DNA from: Magnetospirillum fulvum MGU-K5
GTDB lineage: Bacteria > Pseudomonadota > Alphaproteobacteria > Rhodospirillales > Magnetospirillaceae
DNA length: 64,000 bases
Direction of reading: 5' to 3'
NCBI RefSeq assembly: GCF_000442515.1
Contig: NZ_AQPH01000001.1
Location: 1-64,000, forward strand
A model generated the notes under the pieces. It was not told the DNA's origin. It worked only from the letters and a program-made list of their open reading frames with translations, and did not search any database. This document shows positions 47,144 through 55,747 of this stretch, piece after piece; the stretch's first letter is position 1, and each line of letters starts with the position of its first letter. A program made the position numbers and the translations under genes.

Positions 47144-48733
47144 TCACTCCGCGTAAAGGGCCGGGGCGGCGATGCGCTGGGCCTTGAGATTGAGGGTCTT
47201 GATGCGGGCCACCAACGACGTGCCGACCGGCTGCGCGGCCAAAGCGGCGCGGGCCCGGATCAAGGCATAGGTGCCGTCATAGGCGGCCAGGACGGCGATC
47301 GCCGCCGCCGTCCAGGATGCCCCCCCGTCGCGGCTGATCTCGGCGGTCAGATCGGTGCCGAGGACGGCAGCCCCGCTATCGTCGTGATACAGCGCGTAGG
47401 CCGAAGCGTAGGCCGGGGCGGACGCGACAGATACGACGTCGCTGACCAGCGTCATATTTACGGGGGAGGGGTCTGTGTAGCCGTTTATATCGGCGTAGAT
47501 AGCGCCGCTGGTCGATACTTGACCGTCGCCAAGCCAGACAAGAGCTAAATACCGGCAAGCAACTGTCCCCGTGACTGAATAGTCCGTCGCCGTTTGCGGT
47601 GAGGGGTTGTAACTTGACGACCCGAAAGGTGCCCAGGTAGAGCCGTCTGTGGATGTGTAGAAACGATACGCCCACGCGGAGGGTACCCCCGGCGTCCAGT
47701 TCAATTTGAACTGTTTTACCTCGGCCTTGGTCAGGTATATTACCTCACCGAAGTCTAGCTTACCGAGTATACGCTGACTTGTTGGCTTACCTGACAAATC
47801 CCCAGGACGTATTTCTACAGTGGTCCCGATATTGTTATCGTTAATATTTGCCGCGACCCCGGCGTGAGGAGCGTACGGCAAAGACGGCGTGGCCGTAGCC
47901 ACCCTGCCGTAGCCCGTGGGCATGTTAGTATAATAGTTCGGGGATGCCGCCACCCATGTCTGGCCTGTGCTGGCGCTCCACTCGTCTGACGCCAACTCCC
48001 ACTGGTGGCCCTGGACCAGCGCCCCCGAGGTGATCGCGCTGTTGAGCATCAGGCGCAGGTTGGTCAACGCGATCTGTCCCCGCATCGGGTCCAGCGCGCT
48101 GGATGCTGTAGTATCGACATAGGCTTTGACCGCCTTCTGCGACGGCACTTTTACGTCGCTGTTGGTGCCCAGGGTCGGATCAGGATCGAGGGTGAAGTCG
48201 ATCGATGCAGCAGAGGCAGCAGCGGCGGCGGCGGCATTGACTGCTTCGGCGGCGCGGGCGGCGGTTGAGGCGGCATCTGCGGCCGTCGAAACGGCGGCGC
48301 TCTGAATCGCGGCAATCAGCCCATCCGGATCATCTCCCGAACCGATCGGAACCTTGGGCGTTCGGTCGATCTGTTCCTTCAGTTCCTGCGCAACGAGGGT
48401 AAGCCGGTCGAACGCCCCCTCATGGACCTCGGCATAGAACGCCCCGGGCCCCAGGTCGACAGGCTGTGTGATTGCGGTATTGCGCCTGATCGTCAGCCGG
48501 TTGCCGCTGGCGATGGGGGTGCCGGTCTTGGGATAGGTGATCGAGCCGCCAGCAGCGGCACCGATCCCGGTGATCGTGTAGGCGGCGCTCGACACCACCG
48601 TCTCCAATCCTGAAGCATCGGTGATAATCACCTGGGCATCGCTCTCGGCCAGGATCGGGAAGGCAAACGGCCAGACCGTGGTCGAACCGTTGGCGGCATA
48701 GGTGACGGCGCTGGCCGTCGATGAAACGGTCAT
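47144..48733 (-). CDS. Phage tail fibre protein
   Basis: 529 aa. The N-terminal part (YAANGSTTVWPFAFPI, VVSSAAYTITG) resembles the T7 gp17-type particle-binding domain. An Ala-rich coiled-coil follows (about residues 140-180, AADAASTAARAAEAVNAAAA), then a distal region with a discoidin/F5-8-like look (ILGKLDFGEVIYLTKAEVKQ, YRFYTSTDGSTWAPFG) that probably binds the host surface. DNA for this distal part (about 47440-47960) is clearly AT-richer than the rest, suggesting exchange with another phage. Confidence 0.85.
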   Translation of the reverse strand: MTVSSTASAVTYAANGSTTVWPFAFPILAESDAQVIITDASGLETVVSSAAYTITGIGAAAGGSITYPKTGTPIASGNRLTIRRNTAITQPVDLGPGAFYAEVHEGAFDRLTLVAQELKEQIDRTPKVPIGSGDDPDGLIAAIQSAAVSTAADAASTAARAAEAVNAAAAAAASAASIDFTLDPDPTLGTNSDVKVPSQKAVKAYVDTTASSALDPMRGQIALTNLRLMLNSAITSGALVQGHQWELASDEWSASTGQTWVAASPNYYTNMPTGYGRVATATPSLPYAPHAGVAANINDNNIGTTVEIRPGDLSGKPTSQRILGKLDFGEVIYLTKAEVKQFKLNWTPGVPSAWAYRFYTSTDGSTWAPFGSSSYNPSPQTATDYSVTGTVACRYLALVWLGDGQVSTSGAIYADINGYTDPSPVNMTLVSDVVSVASAPAYASAYALYHDDSGAAVLGTDLTAEISRDGGASWTAAAIAVLAAYDGTYALIRARAALAAQPVGTSLVARIKTLNLKAQRIAAPALYAE

Positions 48734-48808
48734 GGGGCAACCTCCATGGATTTTCGCGAAACTGGAAAACCACTTGAAAAAGCTTCGTTTTCCGCTGTGC
48801 AGGATGGC

Positions 48809-48842
48809 GGCCGAATTTCCGGCCGAATTTCCGGCCGAATTA
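48809..48842. repeat. 12-bp tandem repeat at the end of the giant internal protein gene
   Basis: GGCCGAATTTCC is repeated in tandem, 2.8 copies (48809-48820, 48821-48832, 48833-48842). The third copy's end contains the TAA stop codon of the large phage gene. The repeat is GC/AT-alternating and near-palindromic. Confidence 0.8.
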
Positions 48843-51800
48843 TCGCGCCGTGCCGTCCTGGCCGGTCAGGATGCCGGACACGACATTACCGATATGGCGG
48901 GGGCGGGAATCGCCCTCGGCCACATCGACGGCATAAGAGGCGGGTTTGCGCAGCCATCCCAGCGGGAGGCCGAGAACGGTGCCGATTGCGTTGATGCCAT
49001 CGGCAGTGGCGCGACTCTTATCGCCATCGGCGAAGATCGCGGTCGGGACGGTCTTTACCGCCCGGACCGCGCCTTCGATCATGCTGACCGCCGGTGCGGT
49101 TGAAAGCCTGTCGTCATAGGGTTTGTCGTTGAACTGGTTGGCGATCAGGTTGACGGTCTGGCCGACCCCCGGAACGAACGCAGCGAAATATCGCAGTTGC
49201 GACAGCAGGAACAGCCCGGCCAGATCGTCAGCCCATCCGTCGTCATCCTCGTCGCCAAGTTCTCCCTTCGCCGCCTGGGTGATCGCCTCTGCCACCACCG
49301 CAGGCAGGAAGCCGCCGAAGAAATAGATCGCGGCCAGTTTCCCAGCGCCGCCGTTCCATCCTGCCTCGCGCAACGTGATGGCGATCTCGGTTCCGACCAT
49401 GTTCGCCTGGGCATTGAAGTAGCTGTAGAACATCGTGAACAGCCGCGCCCAGGTCGAGCCGGTTTCGATCCGGCTGACATCCTCGGGGCTGAAACTGCCC
49501 TGGCTGGTGCGAACCGCGCTGTCGGCCCGGCGCACCGCTTCCGCGTCCTCGATGCCCGTCGCCGCGGCGTGATCGTAGGCCGCCGCCCACACCACACGGT
49601 CAACCAAGTCCTGCGCAATCTGCTGCGCGAAATAGCCGTGGCGCAAGGCGATGTCCTGAGCCTTACCGAGCGCCCCCTTGTGCGTCAGGATTCCATCGAT
49701 ATCGGCGGCGATCTCGCGAGAGGCCGAGTCCATCCGATCGCGCATGAAGGCCGACTTGACTGTGATCGCGGCGCGGGTCATCTCGGGATCGCGCCAGACG
49801 GTGACCAGGGACCGGGCCAACGCTGCCGGGGGGACGATCACCGCTGCCGAGGCGATGCCGGTTACCTGCTGTGCCGCATTGACCAGATTGCCCACCATCG
49901 CCTGCATTCCGGCTGACCGGCGGAGATAGCGGAAGATCGCGTCACCAGCCCGACCACCCGCGCCTGTGGCGGGAGCGTCCACCGTCTGGCGGGCCGTGCG
50001 CTGGAGCCAGGGAACCAACAGGTCATTGATCGCGGTCTGATCGACCCCGCCCATGATCGCGCCGAAGTCGGACCGCTTGACCAGACGGGCAGCTTGACGG
50101 ATCGCTGGTCCGACATGGCTGAACAGCAGCACCTTGTTGACGTGGGACGGGATCATGGCGAGGTCGAGCAGCAGGGGCTTGTTATATTCCGACCGGCCCT
50201 TGGTGAAACCGCGCGCCGCCGCCGGGAACATGCTGGCGTTTTGCAGGCTCCCGATCGCCTCGGCGTCGAGGTGGCGGGCGCTGTCGGTGTTCTGGTCGCT
50301 GTCGGTGATCGCCGGGACATAGCCGCCGCGGTACTCGCCGAACGGGGTCTTGATCGGGCTGGCCTCGATCTCCTTGAACGAGAACCCGAACATCGCCTTA
50401 TGTGCCGCCTGAGCAGCCGGTTTTGTGCTTTCCAGCAAATCCCAGACGCTTTGCGCCATATCCATGTCGGCCTTGGTCACCACGCCGTCGGCCCACATCC
50501 GCGCCATGAAGGCGTCCCAGCGCGAGCGGTCGAGCGTCCCGTCCTTGGTGGTCGATCCCCAGCCCCGGCGACCGAGCAGCAGCTTGCGAAGATTGCTGTC
50601 GTTGCCGCTGTGCAGGATCGCGGCCATCAACTGGCCCTTGGTGTCGAAGGTGAAGTCGAGTTCCTGAGCGGCGATCACCTGGGGTTTCGACAGTTCGCCC
50701 ATGCCGGGACGCAGGATATCGAGGATCTGCGGCAGGATAGACCGCCGCGCATCGCGATAGGCATAGACCGCCTCGGACACCGGACGCCACAGATAGCGGG
50801 TCAGCGCTCCGATCTTCCCGTCATCCAGATCACGGGCCCAACTCTCGACCCGGCGGCCCGCCGATACCAGACCGAGGAGCTTGGTTCCGGCCCGTTCCAT
50901 CCGGGTCGGATCGCGGCTGTGGTCCGGGTCTTTGATTCGGTCCCCAATCTGCGCTTCGATATCGTGGACGATCTGTTCAAACTCGACCCGTTCGCCATCG
51001 ACCAGGGCGGACCGGGCATTGCGGCCCATCGTCAGCATGGCCTGAACCCCGTCGCGCAAATCCCTGAATGCCGCCAAGGTCATGTCGCGATAATCGGGCG
51101 CAATCTCGACCCGCCGCCCGTCCGGCATGAGCCGGGACTTGACTTGACCGGGGGTGGGAGCCTTGGTCAATTCGGCGATGATCTCAGCGATATCCTCGGC
51201 CCCGGCGGGGTCGGTCTCTTTCAGCCGCTTGACCCACACCCCGGCGTCGAACTCGCTGTCAGCGCGGGCGAGGCCATAGCGGGCCAGCACCTGCCGCACC
51301 GCCCGGAAGAAGTCCTCGTCCATCGTCGCCGCCAGCTTGCCGTCTGGCTTGTTGAGCCGTCGGGCCTTGGCCTGGAATTTCTCGACCTCCGTGCGGGCCT
51401 CGCGCGCCAGCCTCTCCAGTTCCATGTTGAGAAGTTGCTGCTGTTTGGCGTCGAACGCCTCGACGTAATCGCGGGCGGCAAGCGCCAGGGTGGCACGGCG
51501 CTCGTGTCGTTTGGCCTGGGCGCGGTACATCGTCGCGTCGGTGGCCTGGGAGACCTGCCGGGCCGCGATGAACGCCGCCGCCGCGTCCTTGATCGCGGCA
51601 TGGTCCATCCCGGCCAGGATGCTCCGGGTCTTCCGTACCGCCGCCCGCTGCGCCGTCCGCTGGAGCGGTGCCGCCTTGGCCTCGCCCGCCGCCATCACCT
51701 CGGCCACCTGGGCCGCCGTCACCCCTTCGGCCGGAACACCGGCATTGATGACCTGATCAGTCGAAGCCGCTGCCGTGTCGATTCGCGCTTGGTCGCTGGC

Positions 51801-53537
51801 GGCACTGCCTGCTCCTTCTTCGGCCTGCCGCCGCGCCGCCGCTTTGTCGATGATGTCGCCCGCCAGACGCTTCAGATATTTCGCCTGGAGCGCTACCGCC
51901 TCAATCGCCTTGCCGGTCGCGACAATATCCGCCGCGTCCTCGGCAATCCGCCCATCAGTGACCATGTCGCCGTGACGCTCGCGCATCCGGGCGTCGGTTT
52001 CGCGCTCGACCACGTCGTGCAGCGGGTTGGCTTTGGCGTCCATCAGGGCAAGGCGCAGGGCATCGCCATTCGGCAGACCGATCATTCCGGCCAGGATGTG
52101 ATGATTGACCCCGCCCTTCGCCGTCGTCACGCCGCTCGGCAGCAGGCGGACGATCTCTTCACCGTATTCGGCCACCAGCGCCTTGCGGTCAAGCTTCAGC
52201 ACCCGAGCCTCGCCGGTGTCCGGGTCGATCAGCTTTGCCCCGTCAGGACCGATCCCCTTCGACAGTGCGACCACCCGATAGGCCGGGCGGCTCCTCACGT
52301 CGGCCTCAACCTCAGCGCGGACGCCGTCGCGTTCCGTTTTCCACCACTCCAGACGCTCGCGGGCGAGTTCCCGCATCACCCGGCCTTGCAATTCGGCCTT
52401 TGCCTCCAGCGCCGCCTGTTCCTGCCGCGCCTCGATCTCGCGCCGTTCCGCCGGGGTCAGCACCGCCAGCAACTCGGACGGCACCTTGAACACGGTGTCG
52501 CGCCGGGCCTGCTCGATCGCATCGTCGCTGGCCAGCAGCCGGTCCATCACGCCCCGGACTTCCGGCGTCAGCTTGACGGAGAGATTGCGGACCTTCTTAT
52601 AGGTACGGATCAGCCACGCGCTGAAGCGGGCGAACACGTCGCGCAACGCCACCGATGGAGCCTTGCCCTCCATCAAATACGCCTCGATCCCCCGCGCCCA
52701 TTGCTCGTGCGCTTCGACCGGGATCGCCGCTTGAATGTCTTCAGGGCTGGCCGTCGCAACGTCGATATCGACCCTCAACCAGTCCATCACGGTCTGGAGG
52801 TCGCGGACGGTTCGGAGCCTCGCTTCGGGCAGCACCCGTTCGTCGCCCAGGTCGCGGACCATCTGGAACAGCCAGAGGTGGCCGCCCTCGTGCAGGAAGG
52901 TCGAGAGATTGGCGCTTTCGAACAGGCGGATGGTGTCGTCGATCGGGTCGAAGCTGCCGCGCAGGCCGCCGCCGTCGGGTTGAGGTAAAGTCCGCTTGCC
53001 TTGTCCTTTTCCGGCGAGCAGTATTATTTCGTCGCCCGGTTGACCTGCATCGCGAGATGCAGCGAGGTGCCTGTGCTGAACAACCATCGGTTCTACCGAT
53101 GGCGGCTTCACCAGAATCGCGGAAGTGCCGATCCGCCGCCGGGCGACTTCCATTTTATGTTCAAGCTGTCCCTTCGAGAGGATCATCGCCGAGATGATCT
53201 GGTGCTGCTGCTTCCCCCCCTTGATCTCAAGAACGACGGCCCGGTCGCCATCGTCTCGACGAACGAGGAGGAAAGAATCCTTGCTTGACCCTGGGAGGGC
53301 AATATCAGGCGAGGAGAGCACATGCTCGACATGGGTTTGTAGTTCTTCGACAGAGGAAAATCGGAAATCTTCCCCAGATTCTCCGGCCTTCCTCTGGTAC
53401 TTCCGGAACAGTCCGTCGTAATTCGCCTGGATAGGCTTGTTTTCAATGCCAAGCCACGAATGCAACCAGCCGGGGGTTGGGACAACGGGCTGCCCCAGAG
53501 CCACCGTGCTCTGATCTCGCTCCATCAGCCGCAACAC
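48840..53537 (-). CDS. Giant internal virion (ejection) protein, C-terminal frame
   Basis: Up to 1565 aa. It lies in the -1 frame relative to the upstream ORF and appears to be the rest of one protein: in this frame the sequence already reads like coding DNA before the first ATG/GTG (VRDLRKALEAEGIIPEL, upstream of 53537). Features: an N-terminal region (to about 180) of possible nuclease-like fold; a zinc-peptidase-like HEGGH near residue 216; long coiled-coil helical stretches (about 330-800); and a C-terminal third with hydrophobic segments (GKLAAIYFFGGFLPAVVAEA) as in T7 gp16-like ejection proteins. It very likely enters the host with the DNA. Start uncertain. Confidence 0.8.
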   Translation of the reverse strand: MLRLMERDQSTVALGQPVVPTPGWLHSWLGIENKPIQANYDGLFRKYQRKAGESGEDFRFSSVEELQTHVEHVLSSPDIALPGSSKDSFLLVRRDDGDRAVVLEIKGGKQQHQIISAMILSKGQLEHKMEVARRRIGTSAILVKPPSVEPMVVQHRHLAASRDAGQPGDEIILLAGKGQGKRTLPQPDGGGLRGSFDPIDDTIRLFESANLSTFLHEGGHLWLFQMVRDLGDERVLPEARLRTVRDLQTVMDWLRVDIDVATASPEDIQAAIPVEAHEQWARGIEAYLMEGKAPSVALRDVFARFSAWLIRTYKKVRNLSVKLTPEVRGVMDRLLASDDAIEQARRDTVFKVPSELLAVLTPAERREIEARQEQAALEAKAELQGRVMRELARERLEWWKTERDGVRAEVEADVRSRPAYRVVALSKGIGPDGAKLIDPDTGEARVLKLDRKALVAEYGEEIVRLLPSGVTTAKGGVNHHILAGMIGLPNGDALRLALMDAKANPLHDVVERETDARMRERHGDMVTDGRIAEDAADIVATGKAIEAVALQAKYLKRLAGDIIDKAAARRQAEEGAGSAASDQARIDTAAASTDQVINAGVPAEGVTAAQVAEVMAAGEAKAAPLQRTAQRAAVRKTRSILAGMDHAAIKDAAAAFIAARQVSQATDATMYRAQAKRHERRATLALAARDYVEAFDAKQQQLLNMELERLAREARTEVEKFQAKARRLNKPDGKLAATMDEDFFRAVRQVLARYGLARADSEFDAGVWVKRLKETDPAGAEDIAEIIAELTKAPTPGQVKSRLMPDGRRVEIAPDYRDMTLAAFRDLRDGVQAMLTMGRNARSALVDGERVEFEQIVHDIEAQIGDRIKDPDHSRDPTRMERAGTKLLGLVSAGRRVESWARDLDDGKIGALTRYLWRPVSEAVYAYRDARRSILPQILDILRPGMGELSKPQVIAAQELDFTFDTKGQLMAAILHSGNDSNLRKLLLGRRGWGSTTKDGTLDRSRWDAFMARMWADGVVTKADMDMAQSVWDLLESTKPAAQAAHKAMFGFSFKEIEASPIKTPFGEYRGGYVPAITDSDQNTDSARHLDAEAIGSLQNASMFPAAARGFTKGRSEYNKPLLLDLAMIPSHVNKVLLFSHVGPAIRQAARLVKRSDFGAIMGGVDQTAINDLLVPWLQRTARQTVDAPATGAGGRAGDAIFRYLRRSAGMQAMVGNLVNAAQQVTGIASAAVIVPPAALARSLVTVWRDPEMTRAAITVKSAFMRDRMDSASREIAADIDGILTHKGALGKAQDIALRHGYFAQQIAQDLVDRVVWAAAYDHAAATGIEDAEAVRRADSAVRTSQGSFSPEDVSRIETGSTWARLFTMFYSYFNAQANMVGTEIAITLREAGWNGGAGKLAAIYFFGGFLPAVVAEAITQAAKGELGDEDDDGWADDLAGLFLLSQLRYFAAFVPGVGQTVNLIANQFNDKPYDDRLSTAPAVSMIEGAVRAVKTVPTAIFADGDKSRATADGINAIGTVLGLPLGWLRKPASYAVDVAEGDSRPRHIGNVVSGILTGQDGTAR

Positions 53538-55747
53538 ATCTTCCTTGGTCGCGAGCTCCGGGATGATCCCCTCTGCCTCCAGCGCCTTGCGCAGGTCGCG
53601 GACCGGGGCATCAAGCCGCGCTGCCCGGTGCGGTCGGCCTGGGTCTGGAGCGGGTCACCGGCCCATTCCTTCGCAACCGCCTGCATCAACGCGTCGTGGT
53701 CGGCATAGCCGTTGCCGCTGTTGTCGGCCTTGACCTGGTTGTCGCGCAGCACCTCATGCTCGGACACCACCACCTGATCGGCTGAACCGATGCCGGTCCG
53801 CCGGAACAGGCCGGGCGCTTCCTTCGGCGTGATCCCCATCGCCGCCAGTTCCTGGGCCAGCGTCGACCCCGGCTTGACGCCCCCCAGGTGGCGGAAGATG
53901 TCGAGAACCGGCTGACGCGGCGGCGTGACCTCATTGCCCGAGCGGATGCGCTCCAGCACCAAGTCGATATCGTCAACCGGCAGACGCGGGGCCGGGCCCA
54001 AGATGCGAGGCTTTTCTTCCAGCCACAGCGCATCCGGGTCAATGCCGCGATCCGCGCCACGCTGGATCATCCGTTCGCGCCACAGCACAGCCTGGGCCTT
54101 GGCCTGAGACTCGGTATAGCGCCCGGTCTTCATCAGGGCCTGGGTAACCTCGTCCTCGACGATCTGGCCGGGCTTTGCTCCCTCGTACTGGATTGAAAGG
54201 CTCTCCATCAGGTCGGTGACGTCCTTTCGCCGTTCCGATCCATCAGCCAGGAACGCCTCCACCTCCTTCATTGTCATGTCGGTCGCGCCGCGCCGGGTGC
54301 TGCCGATCACCTGGGCAAGCGCCTCGGGGGTCAGCTTGGACGCGGCGGCAAGGTATTTGGCCGGATCGACCAGCACATCCCCGCCAGCAGCCAGCGCCTC
54401 GGGCAATTGCGCCGTAACATCGAAGCCATCCAGCGTCGCATCGTCGATCACACCGGACTGGTAGAGCGATTGCAGGCTGGCCGCCGGGATATGCAACTGC
54501 CCGTCGCCCGCGATCTGACGCACCAGATCGGCGAACCGTTCGGGATCGCGGGTGGCAAGCTTGGACTCTTGCGTGGCGGCAACGGCCTCGGTCAGGGCGG
54601 CGGCGGTTTCGCGGGCCTGATCGACCCCGGCCCGGTCGCGCACGAACGGATGCGTCGCCACCGACAGTCCACCGCCGACACCGGCCCCGACGATGCCAGA
54701 CCGAACCACCGCCTCGACGGCCTGCCCGAACGTCATCTCCTCGCCGATCACGCCAGCGGAATAAGCCCTCTGCAAGACCTCGGTCACCATTTCCTGGGCA
54801 CCCTCGGCCACCGCGCTCTTGCCCATCCTGGACAACAATGCCTTCCCGCCGCCCTCCAGCAAGGCACCCATCGGGATCGTCTCGGGGATAGCCTCGGCGG
54901 CGGCGAAGAACAGGGAATCGACCAGTGCCTGATTGCTCGAGCGGCCCTTGTCGATGCTGTCGCCATATTGCTCGCCCAGCACTTGGCCGCCGATCACGCC
55001 CGCACCGACGACGGGGGAACGGGTCGCGATCCCGGCGGCGATGGCCGGGATCATGTTGGTCGCACCGCCGACGATATCGCCCACCAGTCCCTTCGCCGAC
55101 CAAGGATCAACGTTCGAGGCGTTTGCTTTCATCGCGGCCTGGGCAGAATCGCGCAGCCGTTTTCCTGCGGCGAAGGTCGGATCGCGCTCCAACTCGGCCT
55201 TGATCGCGTCCTCGGCTTTCAGTGACGGGTCGGCCTCGAGCGCTTTCAGCGCCCGCATCTGCGCGCCCAACACCGACACGTCATTTCGGCCGAACATCTC
55301 CAGCACGCCACCAGCAGCGGATCGCCATTGCTGGGGGACGTTGGCAATCGCTTTCCCCAGCACCCGACCCCAACTGTCTTCCAGGCGGGCGAGGGAGGCG
55401 ATGTCATCTTTCGCCAGCGCAGCATTGGTCGGATCGGCCAGGAAGGCCCGGGTTGCTTCCGGGGCGGACCAGAACCGGTCAGCGATCTCGCGGGCCTCGA
55501 ACTCGGGCAGATCAGCCAGCACTGCGCCAATCGGCATCCCGGACTGACGAGACAGCGACACGGCGCGGGCCGTGGTATCGGGTGAGGCTGCGACGGCATC
55601 GCGGGCAGACCCGGACAGGCGTGACCGCAATTCACCCGCCAGGGTCGCGTCCGCTGCCGCCGGATCGAACGATGTCGCAGGGGCCTGGGAAGACAGCGGC
55701 GACCCTGCCAGGGTCTGGTCGGCCAGGGCGGGGTCGAACTCAGCCAT
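53525..55747 (-). CDS. Giant internal virion (ejection) protein, N-terminal frame
   Basis: ATG 55747 follows GGAGG at 8 nt; about 740 aa. Gly/Ala-rich hydrophobic stretches (GGATNMIPAIAAGIATRS, AGVGGGLSVATHP) suggest membrane insertion during DNA ejection. The final about 35 residues (GLMPRSATCARRWRQRGS...) are Arg-rich and unlike the rest. One added G in the run at 53624-53626 (C3 on the plus strand) would read on as QTQADRTGAARLDAPVRDL into the downstream ORF, giving a single protein of about 2300 aa. Frameshift mutation, sequencing error or recoding are all possible; no classical slippery heptamer is seen. Confidence 0.8.
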   Translation of the reverse strand: MAEFDPALADQTLAGSPLSSQAPATSFDPAAADATLAGELRSRLSGSARDAVAASPDTTARAVSLSRQSGMPIGAVLADLPEFEAREIADRFWSAPEATRAFLADPTNAALAKDDIASLARLEDSWGRVLGKAIANVPQQWRSAAGGVLEMFGRNDVSVLGAQMRALKALEADPSLKAEDAIKAELERDPTFAAGKRLRDSAQAAMKANASNVDPWSAKGLVGDIVGGATNMIPAIAAGIATRSPVVGAGVIGGQVLGEQYGDSIDKGRSSNQALVDSLFFAAAEAIPETIPMGALLEGGGKALLSRMGKSAVAEGAQEMVTEVLQRAYSAGVIGEEMTFGQAVEAVVRSGIVGAGVGGGLSVATHPFVRDRAGVDQARETAAALTEAVAATQESKLATRDPERFADLVRQIAGDGQLHIPAASLQSLYQSGVIDDATLDGFDVTAQLPEALAAGGDVLVDPAKYLAAASKLTPEALAQVIGSTRRGATDMTMKEVEAFLADGSERRKDVTDLMESLSIQYEGAKPGQIVEDEVTQALMKTGRYTESQAKAQAVLWRERMIQRGADRGIDPDALWLEEKPRILGPAPRLPVDDIDLVLERIRSGNEVTPPRQPVLDIFRHLGGVKPGSTLAQELAAMGITPKEAPGLFRRTGIGSADQVVVSEHEVLRDNQVKADNSGNGYADHDALMQAVAKEWAGDPLQTQADRTGQRGLMPRSATCARRWRQRGSSRSSRPRKMCCG

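Noticed and set aside
47144..48733. Diversity-generating retroelement target in the tail fibre, as in BPP-1
   Set aside because: No reverse transcriptase ORF, no template repeat and no C-type-lectin end with adenine-rich variable codons was seen in the window.
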